Origin: Methanobacteriota archaeon
Lineage (GTDB): Archaea > Thermoplasmatota > Poseidoniia > Poseidoniales > Poseidoniaceae
Assembly: GCA_002718195.1 (NCBI GenBank)
Contig: PBDU01000006.1
Coordinates: 175,002 to 209,832, forward strand
Length of the DNA stretch: 34,831 bases
Reading direction: 5' to 3'
Part shown: positions 23,877 to 32,074 of the stretch, piece after piece
Numbering within the stretch: the stretch's first letter is position 1
Layout of the letters: every line of letters starts with the position of its first letter
Made by a program: the position numbers and the translations under genes
The notes under the pieces: model-generated
What the model was told of the DNA's origin: nothing
The model's input: only the letters and a program-made list of their open reading frames with translations
The model's database searches: none

Positions 23877-25949
23877 ATGTCAGAGGACTCCGAGGTCATT
23901 GAACCCACTTCCGAAGCTATAGTTTTGGAAGATTCTTCATCTCAAATCGAGGAAGTGGAAGAGGTTACAATTTGGGCTCCTGAGCCGACAAGTACCTCTG
24001 ACGAGATAGTCAGTCAAACCGTTGATGAATGGATAGAAGATGTTGAATTTGAATCGACACGCGACGTTCCAATCCCAGAAAACTTGGTTGACCAGGTAAT
24101 TGGGCAAGAGGCAGGTTCAGTAGTCATTAGGAAGGCTGCTGAACAAAGAAGACACATGTTGATGATTGGAGACCCCGGTACAGGAAAATCAATGCTCGCA
24201 AGATCAATGACAGCATTTCTGCCAAGAGACCAACTTGAAGATGTCTTGGTCTATCCTAACGAGGATGATGAGAATGAGCCAAGAGTACGCAGGGTTCCTG
24301 CAGGCAGAGGAGACAGAATCGTAAAGATGCAGAAAGAAGCATTGAAGGAGCAGAAGAAGAAGATGCAAAACATTCTGCTTGGTGTATTCGGTTTGATAGC
24401 AGTTCTAATTGCGTTTGCAGCCCTTCAATCTGAAGGCGGACTTATGACAATGATATTTGCAATGTTCTTGCTAGTATTTGGCTACATGTTCCTAAGGTCT
24501 AGGTTAGGTGGGGCCGACTCTTCAAGAATCCCCAAGGTATTAGTCAAGCATGACCCTAAAGAGAACCCTCCATTCGTAGATGCTACAGCAACACTTAGCG
24601 GAGCGTTGCTTGGTGATGTGCGTCATGACCCTTTCCAATCTGGAGGAATGGAAACTCCTGCTCACGACAGGGTAGAACCTGGTGCAATACACAGAGCTCA
24701 CAAAGGTGTTTTATACATCGATGAGGTTAATTTGCTAAGGCTCGAAGAACAACAGGCTTTGCTAACTGCAATGCAAGACAGAGAGTTCCCAATCAGTGGA
24801 AGATCTGAGCGCTCAAGCGGGGCTTTGACTAAAACAGAAGCAGTGCCATGTGACTTTATCTTCATCGCTGCAGGGAACCTAGATGCTATTCAGGGAATGC
24901 ACCCAGCACTAAGGAGCAGAATCAGAGGATACGGATACGAGGTTTATGTTAACTCGGAAATGCCGGATACCAACAGAAACAGAAAGAGACTAATTCGATT
25001 CATCGCTCAAGAGGTGGTGAGAGATATTGGCTCCCAAAGAGAAATTCCACATTTCGACAAATCAGCAGTTGGTGCTATCTTAAAGGAAGCACAAAGAAGA
25101 GCTGGAAGAAGAGGAAAGTTATCTCTTCGTCTGAGAGAACTAGGTGGATTGGTTAGAATCGCAGGCGATTTGGCTATGGAAGAAAATGCAGTTCTAACTA
25201 CAGCAGACCACGTTCTAAGAGCAAGAAATATCGCTAAGCCACTTGAGCAACAAGTCGCAGATAGAATGATTGAGAAGAGGCTAGACTATGCTATGCTAGT
25301 TAATTCTGGTGAAAGAATTGGAAGAGTCAACGGGCTAGCAGTTCTTGGAGCAAATTCTGGACTTAGTGACTTCAGTGGTATCATGCTTCCAGTTGAAGCA
25401 TTGGTAACACCAAGCCAAGGTGGTGGGGGTAAAATACACGCAACTGGAGGACTATCGGATCTTGCCAAAGAATCCGTAACAAATGTAAGCGCTGTTATCA
25501 AGAAACTTACAGGAAAAGATGTATCTGATTACGATATTCACATACAATTCGTTGACACGCACGGAGTTGATGGAGATTCTGCCTCAATTACAATTGCTAC
25601 TGCGATCATCTCAGCACTGGAAAACATCCCCATTAGGCAAGATTTGGCAATGACTGGTTCTTTGAGCGTTAGAGGCGAGGTTTTGCCTATTGGTGGAGTA
25701 ACTGCAAAGATTGAGTCTGCTGCAAAGGTCGGAATCAAAACGGTCATCATCCCAAGAAGTAACATGCAAGATGTCATTCTAGATGCTCAATATGTCAACA
25801 AAATAGAGGTGATACCTGTTGATACTCTGGATGAAGTTATGGAGCATGCGCTAATCAAGCATGAACACAAAGCATCGCTTGTTGAAAGACTAGGTGGAGT
25901 AATCGACAAACTTACTCCTGCAAACACTTCATCGACACCTTCTGCTTGA
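23877..25949 (+). CDS. lonB: Archaeal ATP-dependent protease LonB, membrane-anchored
   Basis: 690 aa. The AAA+ domain has Walker A GDPGTGKS (98-105) and Walker B VLYIDEVN (278-285). Inserted between them are two membrane helices (about 163-210), the hallmark of archaeal LonB; bacterial Lon is soluble with a large N domain. The C-terminal Lon protease domain has the catalytic Ser568 in DGDSAS and Lys611 in [10 protein letters not shown] 65-residue acidic N-terminal extension ([27 protein letters not shown]) precedes the core and is longer than in most family members. The enzyme degrades misfolded and membrane proteins at the inner face of the membrane. It lies 76 nt after the surface-protein gene; the gap contains a small CCCCTAAAGGGG dyad at 23845-23856. 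It is followed by an MFS gene 12 nt on. Confidence 0.94.
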   Translation: MSEDSEVIEPTSEAIVLEDSSSQIEEVEEVTIWAPEPTSTSDEIVSQTVDEWIEDVEFESTRDVPIPENLVDQVIGQEAGSVVIRKAAEQRRHMLMIGDPGTGKSMLARSMTAFLPRDQLEDVLVYPNEDDENEPRVRRVPAGRGDRIVKMQKEALKEQKKKMQNILLGVFGLIAVLIAFAALQSEGGLMTMIFAMFLLVFGYMFLRSRLGGADSSRIPKVLVKHDPKENPPFVDATATLSGALLGDVRHDPFQSGGMETPAHDRVEPGAIHRAHKGVLYIDEVNLLRLEEQQALLTAMQDREFPISGRSERSSGALTKTEAVPCDFIFIAAGNLDAIQGMHPALRSRIRGYGYEVYVNSEMPDTNRNRKRLIRFIAQEVVRDIGSQREIPHFDKSAVGAILKEAQRRAGRRGKLSLRLRELGGLVRIAGDLAMEENAVLTTADHVLRARNIAKPLEQQVADRMIEKRLDYAMLVNSGERIGRVNGLAVLGANSGLSDFSGIMLPVEALVTPSQGGGGKIHATGGLSDLAKESVTNVSAVIKKLTGKDVSDYDIHIQFVDTHGVDGDSASITIATAIISALENIPIRQDLAMTGSLSVRGEVLPIGGVTAKIESAAKVGIKTVIIPRSNMQDVILDAQYVNKIEVIPVDTLDEVMEHALIKHEHKASLVERLGGVIDKLTPANTSSTPSA

Positions 25950-25961
25950 GGAGGTGTTTGT

Positions 25962-27293
25962 TTGGCTGAAAACGGTAGTAGAGCATTAGCGATTCTATTT
26001 CTTGTTACATTCATCGATATGATTGGTTTCGGAATAGTTATTCCTTTTCTGACTTATTTAGTCGAAGATTTGGCTCAAGCAAAAGGAATCTCGGCTGTTG
26101 GACTTTGGGTTGGGATAATTATGACCGCATATCCATTTGCTCAATTTATTGCAGCACCTATCTGGGGAGGATTGAGTGATAGAATCGGAAGAAGACCAAT
26201 TCTTTTAATTGGTTTAATTGGAAACTCGGTCATGTTTACCGTATTTGGCCTGGCTCCAACTTTGCTAGTTGCATTAGTTGCAAGATTTTTTGCTGGATTC
26301 TTTAATGGAAATATTCCGGTAGCCAAGGCATACATTGGGGACGTATCCTCTCCAGACAAATTAGCTGGTAGGATGGGATTGATTGGTGCAGCATTTGGTT
26401 TAGGTTTCACTGTAGGTCCATTTCTTGGAGGAGAACTGTCATCTCCTGCATTAAGATGGGAATTTTTCCAGGGCACAATTTTCGAAACTTTCCCTTATCT
26501 TTTGCCGTGTTTATTCGCTAGTATTTTATCGGTGATATCTTTAGTAATCGCTATCTTTTGGCTGGAAGAATCTTTACCAGAAGATAGAAGAAAGGTTGGT
26601 GAAAAGTCAAGCTTTTCCCAGAATTTCTCCAAAGTATTCAAAGAATCATTTGATTTGTTTAAAGTTAGTCCATTTGGCAGATTAATGTTTACAGTAATGT
26701 TCTTTTTCTTCGGATTCACAATCATGCATGCAGTGTTCATTTTGTATACACAAATGCCTGTAGTAGAAGGTGGACTGAATTTCTCTGAGGCTGACAATGG
26801 AAGGATATTTGCCCTTATTGGAATATTTGGAATCATCGCCCAAGGAGTTCTTATTGGACCACTGAATAGGAGGTTTGGAACAAAAAAATTACTTGTGTAT
26901 TCTTCCGTGATTACCGGAATTGGTTTGGTTCTGGTACCGCTTGGGGATCAATCAAATCCATGGCCATACATAATTTTGGTCTGTGCACTAATCGCAGGAG
27001 GTAACGGAATTTTCCAGCCATCTGCGAATACTATAGCAACTGAATATGCAAGAGAAAAAGATTTGGAACTTGGAATGGTAATGGGCTCTGTGGGGGCTGC
27101 AGGTGCTTTTGCCAGAGTTCTTGGTCCAATCACCGGCGGAGTTATCTGGACAATTACTGAAAGAAGTGGGCTAAATTACTGGTACACAATCGTATTTGCA
27201 GTCTGTGGTTTGCTCATGTTATTAGCCTGTATTACTTCTATGAGGCTACCGGCAACAAAGGCCAAATCTCCAACTCAATCAAAGGTTAATTGA
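25962..27293 (+). CDS. MFS transporter, TetA/drug-efflux-like
   Basis: 443 aa with about 12 membrane helices. The MFS motif A between helices 2 and 3 is GGLSDRIGRRPILLIG, preceded by APIW. Motif C-like Gly-rich sequence GAAFGLGFTVGPFLGG lies in helix 5. A cytoplasmic loop (EESLPEDRRKVGEKSSF) divides the two six-helix halves, and the second half has GPLNRRFGTKKLLV as the weaker motif A copy. The pattern is closest to the 12-helix proton-antiport drug efflux proteins (TetA/Bcr type), but substrate cannot be deduced. The start is TTG, supported by a strong GGAGGTG 6 nt upstream and no better ATG. It begins 12 nt after the LonB stop, so the two may be cotranscribed. Confidence 0.86.
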   Translation: MAENGSRALAILFLVTFIDMIGFGIVIPFLTYLVEDLAQAKGISAVGLWVGIIMTAYPFAQFIAAPIWGGLSDRIGRRPILLIGLIGNSVMFTVFGLAPTLLVALVARFFAGFFNGNIPVAKAYIGDVSSPDKLAGRMGLIGAAFGLGFTVGPFLGGELSSPALRWEFFQGTIFETFPYLLPCLFASILSVISLVIAIFWLEESLPEDRRKVGEKSSFSQNFSKVFKESFDLFKVSPFGRLMFTVMFFFFGFTIMHAVFILYTQMPVVEGGLNFSEADNGRIFALIGIFGIIAQGVLIGPLNRRFGTKKLLVYSSVITGIGLVLVPLGDQSNPWPYIILVCALIAGGNGIFQPSANTIATEYAREKDLELGMVMGSVGAAGAFARVLGPITGGVIWTITERSGLNYWYTIVFAVCGLLMLLACITSMRLPATKAKSPTQSKVN

Positions 27294-27318
27294 AAAAGTA
27301 AAACCGCTCCCGCATTAC

Positions 27319-28767
27319 ATGGATGAGGATAGGGAGCAAACTTCGGTTCGTTTTTCTCGTCAACTTAGAAATATTGCGTATGTATGTATTTTGTTGACTC
27401 TTCTTACATTCTGGTCGATTCAACTCGAGAATGTCCTCAAACCCATTTTCATTGCAGTAGGAATTTACTTTGTTTTGAAACCTGGTGCTGATTTCCTCAG
27501 CAAAAATGGATTCCCTCAAATTTTATCTTTTTTGACGATGTTGTTGCTCTTCCTGCTTGTGGTTTCAATTGCTGGTTCATTTGCATATAACCAGGCATCC
27601 TCCTTGGTAGATGATGCTGAACGGATATCTGAGTATAATGATAATCTGAATAGTAAATGGACTGGTCTTAAGCAGGGGGATCTAACTGGACCAATGTTTG
27701 GAGACTCGGTAATCAACGAAACCTCATTACTAGGCGATGATCTTGCCTACATGGGAATTTTAGACGAGGGTGGACAATTATCAGACCTGATTCTTAGTTC
27801 TATGGCAGGTGTTGGTTCATTTATTGGTTCCACTATAACGGTGCTATTCTTCTTAGTATTCATAATTCTAGAAGCTAGCTATCTCCCAGGCAGGATTGAA
27901 AGAGCATTCCCAGAGGGTTCTTCTGAACGTGTTTCTCAAGTCAGGGTTCAGGTTGAAGAGAGTGTTAATACATACATTGTTGTAAAGACGGGCGTATCTT
28001 TTGGTGTTGCTACCTGTACAGCAGTAATCTTAGTTATTTTTGGAATTGATTTATGGTTCACCTGGGCTATGATTACCTTCTTGATGAATTATGTTCCATA
28101 TATTGGTTCATGGCTTTCTCTTGTCCCTCCAATTGCTCTTGGTTTAATTCTTCATGAACCGGTAACGATTGCTTTTATGCTTGGTATCTTGGCTGGAAAC
28201 CAACTAATGTGGGGTAATTTCATTGAACCAAAATGGGCAGGTAGGGCTCTTGATTTGTCTCCTCTAGTCTTGCTAGTTGTATCTGCCTTCTCCTTCTGGG
28301 TATGGGGAATTGTTGGTATGGTTTTAGCAGTACCATTTGCAGTCATGTTCAAGATAGTTTTGGACAACATAGAGGCTACAAGACCCGTTGCAATCCTTCT
28401 GTCTGAGAAAGTTATGTCCATGGACAGAGCTTGGGAGATTGCCATCAAGGATGGTAACCTATCTAAATTTGAAATGAAGGTTATTCGAGACTTGCAATTC
28501 CAACTAGGAGTCGATGATTTAACAAATTCAAGAATTGCAGCAAGAATGACAATTGAGCGTGTTCAAAAGAAAAAGAAAATTTCTGAAGCTCAAAAAGATT
28601 TGATACTGGGTGGAGCACGATTAATTGAATCTAAGGAATATTGCGAGGAGCTAACAGGCAAAATACAGACTGGAAGCATGACAACAGATGTCCACTTTGT
28701 TCTCAGTGAGTTGTATAATAAACTCATCAAAGAAGAAGAATTAGAAGCATCTACAGAATCTCTGTGA
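27319..28767 (+). CDS. AI-2E transporter (PerM/TqsA-like) family membrane protein
   Basis: 482 aa. Family layout: two or three N-terminal helices (YVCILLTLLTFWS..., FIAVGIYFVLKPGADFL, LSFLTMLLLFLLVVSIAGSFAYNQ), a soluble segment (about 85-145), then five helices with the conserved patterns TYIVVKTGVSFGVATCTAVILVIFGIDLWFTWAMITFLMNYVPYIGSWLSLVPPIALGL divided over two spans, GNQLMWGNFIEPKWAGRALDLSPLVLLVVSAFSFWVWGIVGMVLAVPFAVMFKIVLD. Members are suggested to export AI-2 or act as Na+/H+ antiporters; assignment to either is not possible here. An unusual hydrophilic C-terminal extension of about 120 residues (from RPVAILLSEKV) is Lys/Glu-rich. Start ATG 25 nt after the MFS stop. The 3' end overlaps the convergent UPF0147 gene by 17 nt. 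Confidence 0.87.
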   Translation: MDEDREQTSVRFSRQLRNIAYVCILLTLLTFWSIQLENVLKPIFIAVGIYFVLKPGADFLSKNGFPQILSFLTMLLLFLLVVSIAGSFAYNQASSLVDDAERISEYNDNLNSKWTGLKQGDLTGPMFGDSVINETSLLGDDLAYMGILDEGGQLSDLILSSMAGVGSFIGSTITVLFFLVFIILEASYLPGRIERAFPEGSSERVSQVRVQVEESVNTYIVVKTGVSFGVATCTAVILVIFGIDLWFTWAMITFLMNYVPYIGSWLSLVPPIALGLILHEPVTIAFMLGILAGNQLMWGNFIEPKWAGRALDLSPLVLLVVSAFSFWVWGIVGMVLAVPFAVMFKIVLDNIEATRPVAILLSEKVMSMDRAWEIAIKDGNLSKFEMKVIRDLQFQLGVDDLTNSRIAARMTIERVQKKKKISEAQKDLILGGARLIESKEYCEELTGKIQTGSMTTDVHFVLSELYNKLIKEEELEASTESL

Positions 28768-29017
28768 GGATCTTCTCAAGTTCTGTATTAATCATTAGAA
28801 TCAATGTTCCAAATTCTGGAGGAATGTTTGGATCTTCGTATAGTTCCTCTAATTTTGCTTGAGTCATAGCAACTCTTAGGTCTAGTTGTTTTGATTTGTT
28901 TAATAACCACTGCTCGCAAACATCCTTTGATTGCTTGCGAATATTTCTTGGTACTTTTGAGTCATCTAGTTGGCCAATAACCGTAGCGACTTGTCCTAAC
29001 TTGGTTTCTGTATCCAT
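28751..29017 (-). CDS. UPF0147 family protein
   Basis: 88 aa. Matches the archaeal UPF0147 family in length and pattern: a helical protein with two similar halves, each with a proline-containing turn (DDSKVPRNIRKQSKDV and DPNIPPEFGTLILMINTELEKI). The motif D-x-x-V/I-P-R-N-I-R is typical. The family is widespread in archaea and its function is not established. The ATG at 29017 has AAGGGTG 7-12 nt upstream. It overlaps the AI-2E-family gene tail to tail and is divergent from the prepilin-peptidase-like gene, 70 nt away. Confidence 0.8.
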   Translation of the reverse strand: MDTETKLGQVATVIGQLDDSKVPRNIRKQSKDVCEQWLLNKSKQLDLRVAMTQAKLEELYEDPNIPPEFGTLILMINTELEKILTEIL

Positions 29018-29087
29018 GCAAGTTCACCCTTCCGATATCATGCTGTGTGTGGACCCCCTTTAAGGTGATTGCCACCATCCGCTAGAC

Positions 29088-30080
29088 ATGGGCATAGAGC
29101 CGAATTCAGTAATTGGATGGGCTCGAATAATCACCATTTTCCTCTGTTTTGCTTGGGCTGCATGGCTTGACCATCTGGAAAGAAGGGTTCCCAACCAACA
29201 CTGGTTGACTTGGTCTCAGCCAGCCGCTTTTCTAATGCTGATGGAATTAATAATTGCTAAAGCAGATATCAGTCTGTATATGTTTGCAGCAGGTTTGTTT
29301 GCACTTGCATCTATTTCGGTAATTGGAAGACCAACTATACGAGATATAATGCAGGGAAACAGGTTAGATGTTATTGTCTCTATTTGGTATGTAGTTGGGA
29401 TAATCGGGCTTCTCTTAGGGATTCCCAAGTACGGAATTGTCGAGCCTGCAGACTTATTGTTAGGCAATATCGATGGGCTAACTTTGCTTTGGTGGCAATT
29501 TGTAGTAGTGATTTTTGTATTGATAATTATTGATCTTGGGTGGAGGTTTAGATTAATTCACGGCGGGGCGGATGCGAAAGCATTGATGCTAGTAGCACTA
29601 ACTCTTCCACATTGGGAAACAGTTCCAGTCTTGTATGAAATCCAGACAGATACTGCTCTAGGTCTCCCTCCAGCCATATCTATATTGATGTGGGGTGGTC
29701 TAGCATTTTTGCTGATTCCTATATTTACCACGGTTGAGAATATTGTGAAGGGGAATATCAAATCAGCAAATGATATCATCAGAATGTTCCACACAGTCAG
29801 GATTCCTCTAGATGAGGTGATGACAAGACATGTCTGGCTATTGACTACAGTCATTGAATCCGCTGATGGTGAAAAATCTGTTACTCACAATCTAAAGGCT
29901 CCAAGAAAAACTCCGAGTGATGAGCAATTACAGAAACAAGTTGATGAATTGAAATCGATGGGTATTGATTCGGTGTGGGTTTCAAGAAAGTTTCCGTTAT
30001 TGGTATTCTTATGGCCAGCAATAATTCCGATGATAATTTGGGGGGATTTCATGGGCTTAGTGGCTATACTGGTAGCCTGA
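29088..30080 (+). CDS. Prepilin/preflagellin peptidase-like membrane aspartic protease (A24 family)
   Basis: 330 aa with about seven hydrophobic segments. Two candidate catalytic aspartates sit where A24 proteases need them: Asp28 in AAWLDHLERRVPN at the end of helix 1, and Asp162 in HGGADAKALM, the archaeal GxAD variant of GxGD seen in PibD/FlaK-like enzymes. Such enzymes cleave class III signal peptides of type IV pilins and archaellins. A soluble segment of about 80 residues (from NIVKGNIKSAND to VSRKFPL) is inserted before the last helix and is larger than in PibD. No pilin or archaellin gene is in the window, so the partner is unknown. A TTTAAG box near 29059 could be its TATA element, about 26 nt before the ATG. 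Confidence 0.8.
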   Translation: MGIEPNSVIGWARIITIFLCFAWAAWLDHLERRVPNQHWLTWSQPAAFLMLMELIIAKADISLYMFAAGLFALASISVIGRPTIRDIMQGNRLDVIVSIWYVVGIIGLLLGIPKYGIVEPADLLLGNIDGLTLLWWQFVVVIFVLIIIDLGWRFRLIHGGADAKALMLVALTLPHWETVPVLYEIQTDTALGLPPAISILMWGGLAFLLIPIFTTVENIVKGNIKSANDIIRMFHTVRIPLDEVMTRHVWLLTTVIESADGEKSVTHNLKAPRKTPSDEQLQKQVDELKSMGIDSVWVSRKFPLLVFLWPAIIPMIIWGDFMGLVAILVA

Positions 30081-30101
30081 TTAAAGGGTAATGATATAGA
30101 A

Positions 30102-30251
30102 TCAAGCGCCCTTTCTCTCGATGTTCTTAGGTCTTAGTCCCTTGTATCCGCACTTTCTGCAGCGAGTAGCACGGACTGCGTTACGAGCATTGCAACGCAT
30201 GCAAATCTTCCTGTGCAGAAGACGTGCTTCAGCCTCTGGGAATCTAGCCAT
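30102..30251 (-). CDS. rpl40e: Large ribosomal subunit protein eL40
   Basis: 49 aa, read directly from the sequence. It begins [20 protein letters not shown] and ends [10 protein letters not shown]. Four cysteines (Cys17, Cys20, Cys31, Cys34; CxxC-x10-CxxC) form the zinc finger of eL40, and the rest is rich in Arg and Lys as expected of an rRNA-binding protein. In archaea eL40 is a small stand-alone protein; in eukaryotes it is fused to ubiquitin. ATG start with a TATA box at 30273-30279, about 25 nt upstream. It is convergent with the prepilin-peptidase-like gene, 21 nt away. Confidence 0.93.
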   Translation of the reverse strand: MARFPEAEARLLHRKICMRCNARNAVRATRCRKCGYKGLRPKNIERKGA

Positions 30252-30272
30252 ACCACGCCGACCTACTTCTCG

Positions 30273-30279
30273 TATATAA
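30273..30279 (-). promoter_or_regulatory. TATA box of the eL40 gene
   Basis: Reads TTATATA on the minus strand (within GGTTATATACG), centred about 25 nt before the eL40 ATG at 30251. This fits a leaderless ribosomal-protein transcript. Confidence 0.6.
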
Positions 30280-30352
30280 CCGCAACCTTCACGCTAATCG
30301 AGCAACTGTTAGGATAGTATAGTTCAAACGGTGTCTCTAATTCAATAGATTT

Positions 30353-31117
30353 GTGCGGATTACAAGATTGCCAGGTATCCATCACGATTCAAACGTGGTT
30401 CTTGTACAAGGCAAGGCATCATCTGTACTAATTAACGCAGGAACATCATGGTATCAGATGTTGCAAGTTGAAAGAATTAGGGGGACCTTAGAAGAAAATT
30501 CTGCAGATATAGATACTATTCTTTTGTCGAGTAGAAGATTTCCATTTGCAGGCGGTTGTGCTCACATGCTTGAGTCATTTCTTGGCTCAAAAGCGTACAT
30601 TGGAAAGGAGGGGTTGTCCTCTTTGCAGACTGGAGATTTCTTTTCCACGTGGGCAAATAGATATGATTCGGACATGCCTGCAGTTGATTCTAACTTAATT
30701 GAGAATAATTCGATATTCGCAGTAGGTGATGGAGAAATCAAGTGTATTTCCCTACCAGGTCCTGCTCCTGAGGAGATGGGATTTTTCATCGAGGAGAGGA
30801 AAATGATGATTCTTGGCTCGATTCTTCCCCGTGCAGATCGTCCTGCAAGATGGGACTTGCCGGGAGGAAATCTGGTTGATATGATTGCAAGTATGAAGAA
30901 GCTTAGTGCGATGAATTTGGAAAAAATAGTTCCAATGACTGGACCTGCCATAGTGGGTAAAAAGAGAATTTCAGAGGTTCTGAAGCAACATCTTCACTTT
31001 TTTGAAGAATGCTTTGAAAATGATGGGACTGTGAAGAAATCATGGCCCAAACCGGCAAGAACTGCAATATGGCTAACACCTCCAGATCCTTGGAATCTTG
31101 AAGAAAAAGAAGCCTGA
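30353..31117 (+). CDS. Metallo-beta-lactamase-fold protein without metal ligands
   Basis: 254 aa, GTG start. The succession of secondary-structure landmarks follows the MBL (glyoxalase II-like) fold: SNVVLVQGKASSVLINAGTSW for the first strands (normally ending in DTG), then IDTILLSSRRFPFAGG where active members have THxHxDHxGG. ISLPGPAPEEMGFFIEERKMMILGS stands in place of the TPGHTPG...GD pattern, and DLPGGN...SMKKLSAMNLEKIVPMTGP in place of the final GHG. All His and Asp ligands are replaced, so the protein should not bind two metals or hydrolyse thioesters or lactams. The fold remains convincing. It may serve a structural or regulatory role. Its 3' end faces the WD40-like gene with no gap, and no functional partner is visible. 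Confidence 0.65.
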   Translation: MRITRLPGIHHDSNVVLVQGKASSVLINAGTSWYQMLQVERIRGTLEENSADIDTILLSSRRFPFAGGCAHMLESFLGSKAYIGKEGLSSLQTGDFFSTWANRYDSDMPAVDSNLIENNSIFAVGDGEIKCISLPGPAPEEMGFFIEERKMMILGSILPRADRPARWDLPGGNLVDMIASMKKLSAMNLEKIVPMTGPAIVGKKRISEVLKQHLHFFEECFENDGTVKKSWPKPARTAIWLTPPDPWNLEEKEA

Positions 31118-31687
31118 TCACATTATAGCACTTATTTTTGGACTTTCACGAGCGATAACTCGCTGTGAATATTTTGGCTTGAAGTGTTCCAATTTCTTAC
31201 TCATATCAATTTCTTCACCACTCCAGTCAAACGTTTTTCTAGTCCAGCCTTGTTGTGCTAAGATTATTTCACCACTCAACTTTATGGATGTAATCGGTCC
31301 ATTGGTTTGGAATAACTTGATGCTTCTATTGGGGACATTATCGCCAAAATTCCAAATTTCTCCATTCTCAAGGCCTGCTAAGAATTTCTTTCCTATTTCA
31401 TCAATCAATTCTATTGATCTAACCTTGCTTGAATTCAGGCTGAACTCATTAGTGATTGCCATACTTGGTATATTCAAGATGGTTATTTTGCCTGTTTCTG
31501 TACCAATAGCAATCTTGCCTAAGTTTCCTGTTGCATTTCTAATTCCTAGCATTACGCTAACCCTTGAGGTTAGCCTTGTAGTCGATTTATCTCCATTATT
31601 AGACTTCCATGTTATTGTGTTATCTGAATAAGCAAAACATGATCCTGTCGAAGAAATAATGCTTCGGATGACTGTTCTTCTTTGCAT
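31118..31687 (-). CDS. WD40/beta-propeller-like small protein
   Basis: 189 aa from the ATG at 31687, chosen because a TATA-like TGTATAA lies about 27 nt upstream; an ATG at 31777 would add 30 atypical residues. Repeated beta-strand units resemble WD40 blades: IGTETGKITILNIPSMAITNEF, SSKVRSIELI, LAGLENGEIWNFGDN, GPITSIKLSGEIILAQQGWTRKTFDW. Four or five units are visible, too few for a full seven-bladed propeller, so it is either a short or partial propeller or an oligomer. No signal peptide. Function not recognised. It lies downstream of the zinc-ribbon and TFB genes on the same strand. Confidence 0.6.
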   Translation of the reverse strand: MQRRTVIRSIISSTGSCFAYSDNTITWKSNNGDKSTTRLTSRVSVMLGIRNATGNLGKIAIGTETGKITILNIPSMAITNEFSLNSSKVRSIELIDEIGKKFLAGLENGEIWNFGDNVPNRSIKLFQTNGPITSIKLSGEIILAQQGWTRKTFDWSGEEIDMSKKLEHFKPKYSQRVIARESPKISAIM

Positions 31688-31710
31688 ACATCTGAAGGTC
31701 GTGCCAAGGG

Positions 31711-31718
31711 TTATACAT
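31711..31718 (-). promoter_or_regulatory. TATA-like box of the WD40-like gene
   Basis: Minus-strand ATGTATAA, about 27 nt before the ATG at 31687. It supports the shorter gene model and a separate transcript from the upstream zinc-binding gene, although it is a weak match. Confidence 0.4.
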
Positions 31719-31757
31719 CCTTTCGATGAGAGTAAAGTGAAAGTGAAATATGATTTC

Positions 31758-32033
31758 TCAATAGTGATTGCTATCATCCTTAGAATGTTTCTTCCACTTT
31801 TTGTAGCAGGATTTGCAAACCCTTACTCTTCCTTTTCTTATCGTGAAGTTTGACCCCCAAACATCCTCTGCATTTTCGATAGAAAGGGACCTTCCGCCCA
31901 TGGACTTGTCTGCCCAATTGTCACAGTCATTAATGCTACAAGGCTCAGTGCCTTCTTTGACTTTGGAGGAAGATTTTTTTTCATCTTCACCAGAGTCTTT
32001 TCTGTGCTTACGGGCTTTGGACTTGAATCCCAT
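31758..32033 (-). CDS. Small basic protein with a four-Cys zinc-binding motif
   Basis: 91 aa from the ATG at 32033 (MGFKSKARKHRKDSGEDEKK). A longer form from 32078 adds 15 residues and would overlap the TFB gene by 4 nt. The first 28 residues are a Lys-rich flexible tail. The core has Cys32, Cys37 (PCSINDCDNW), Cys73 and Cys76 (VRVCKSCYKKWKK), forming a probable single zinc site around the sequence LSIENAEDVWGSNFTIRKGR. I do not recognise the family. The charge and the zinc site suggest nucleic-acid or ribosome binding. It is directly downstream of TFB (about 41 nt) and probably cotranscribed with it, so a link to transcription or translation is plausible but not shown. Confidence 0.65.
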   Translation of the reverse strand: MGFKSKARKHRKDSGEDEKKSSSKVKEGTEPCSINDCDNWADKSMGGRSLSIENAEDVWGSNFTIRKGRVRVCKSCYKKWKKHSKDDSNHY

Positions 32034-32074
32034 GCAACCACGGACATGAAGCCTATTGATGAATGTTACACAAA

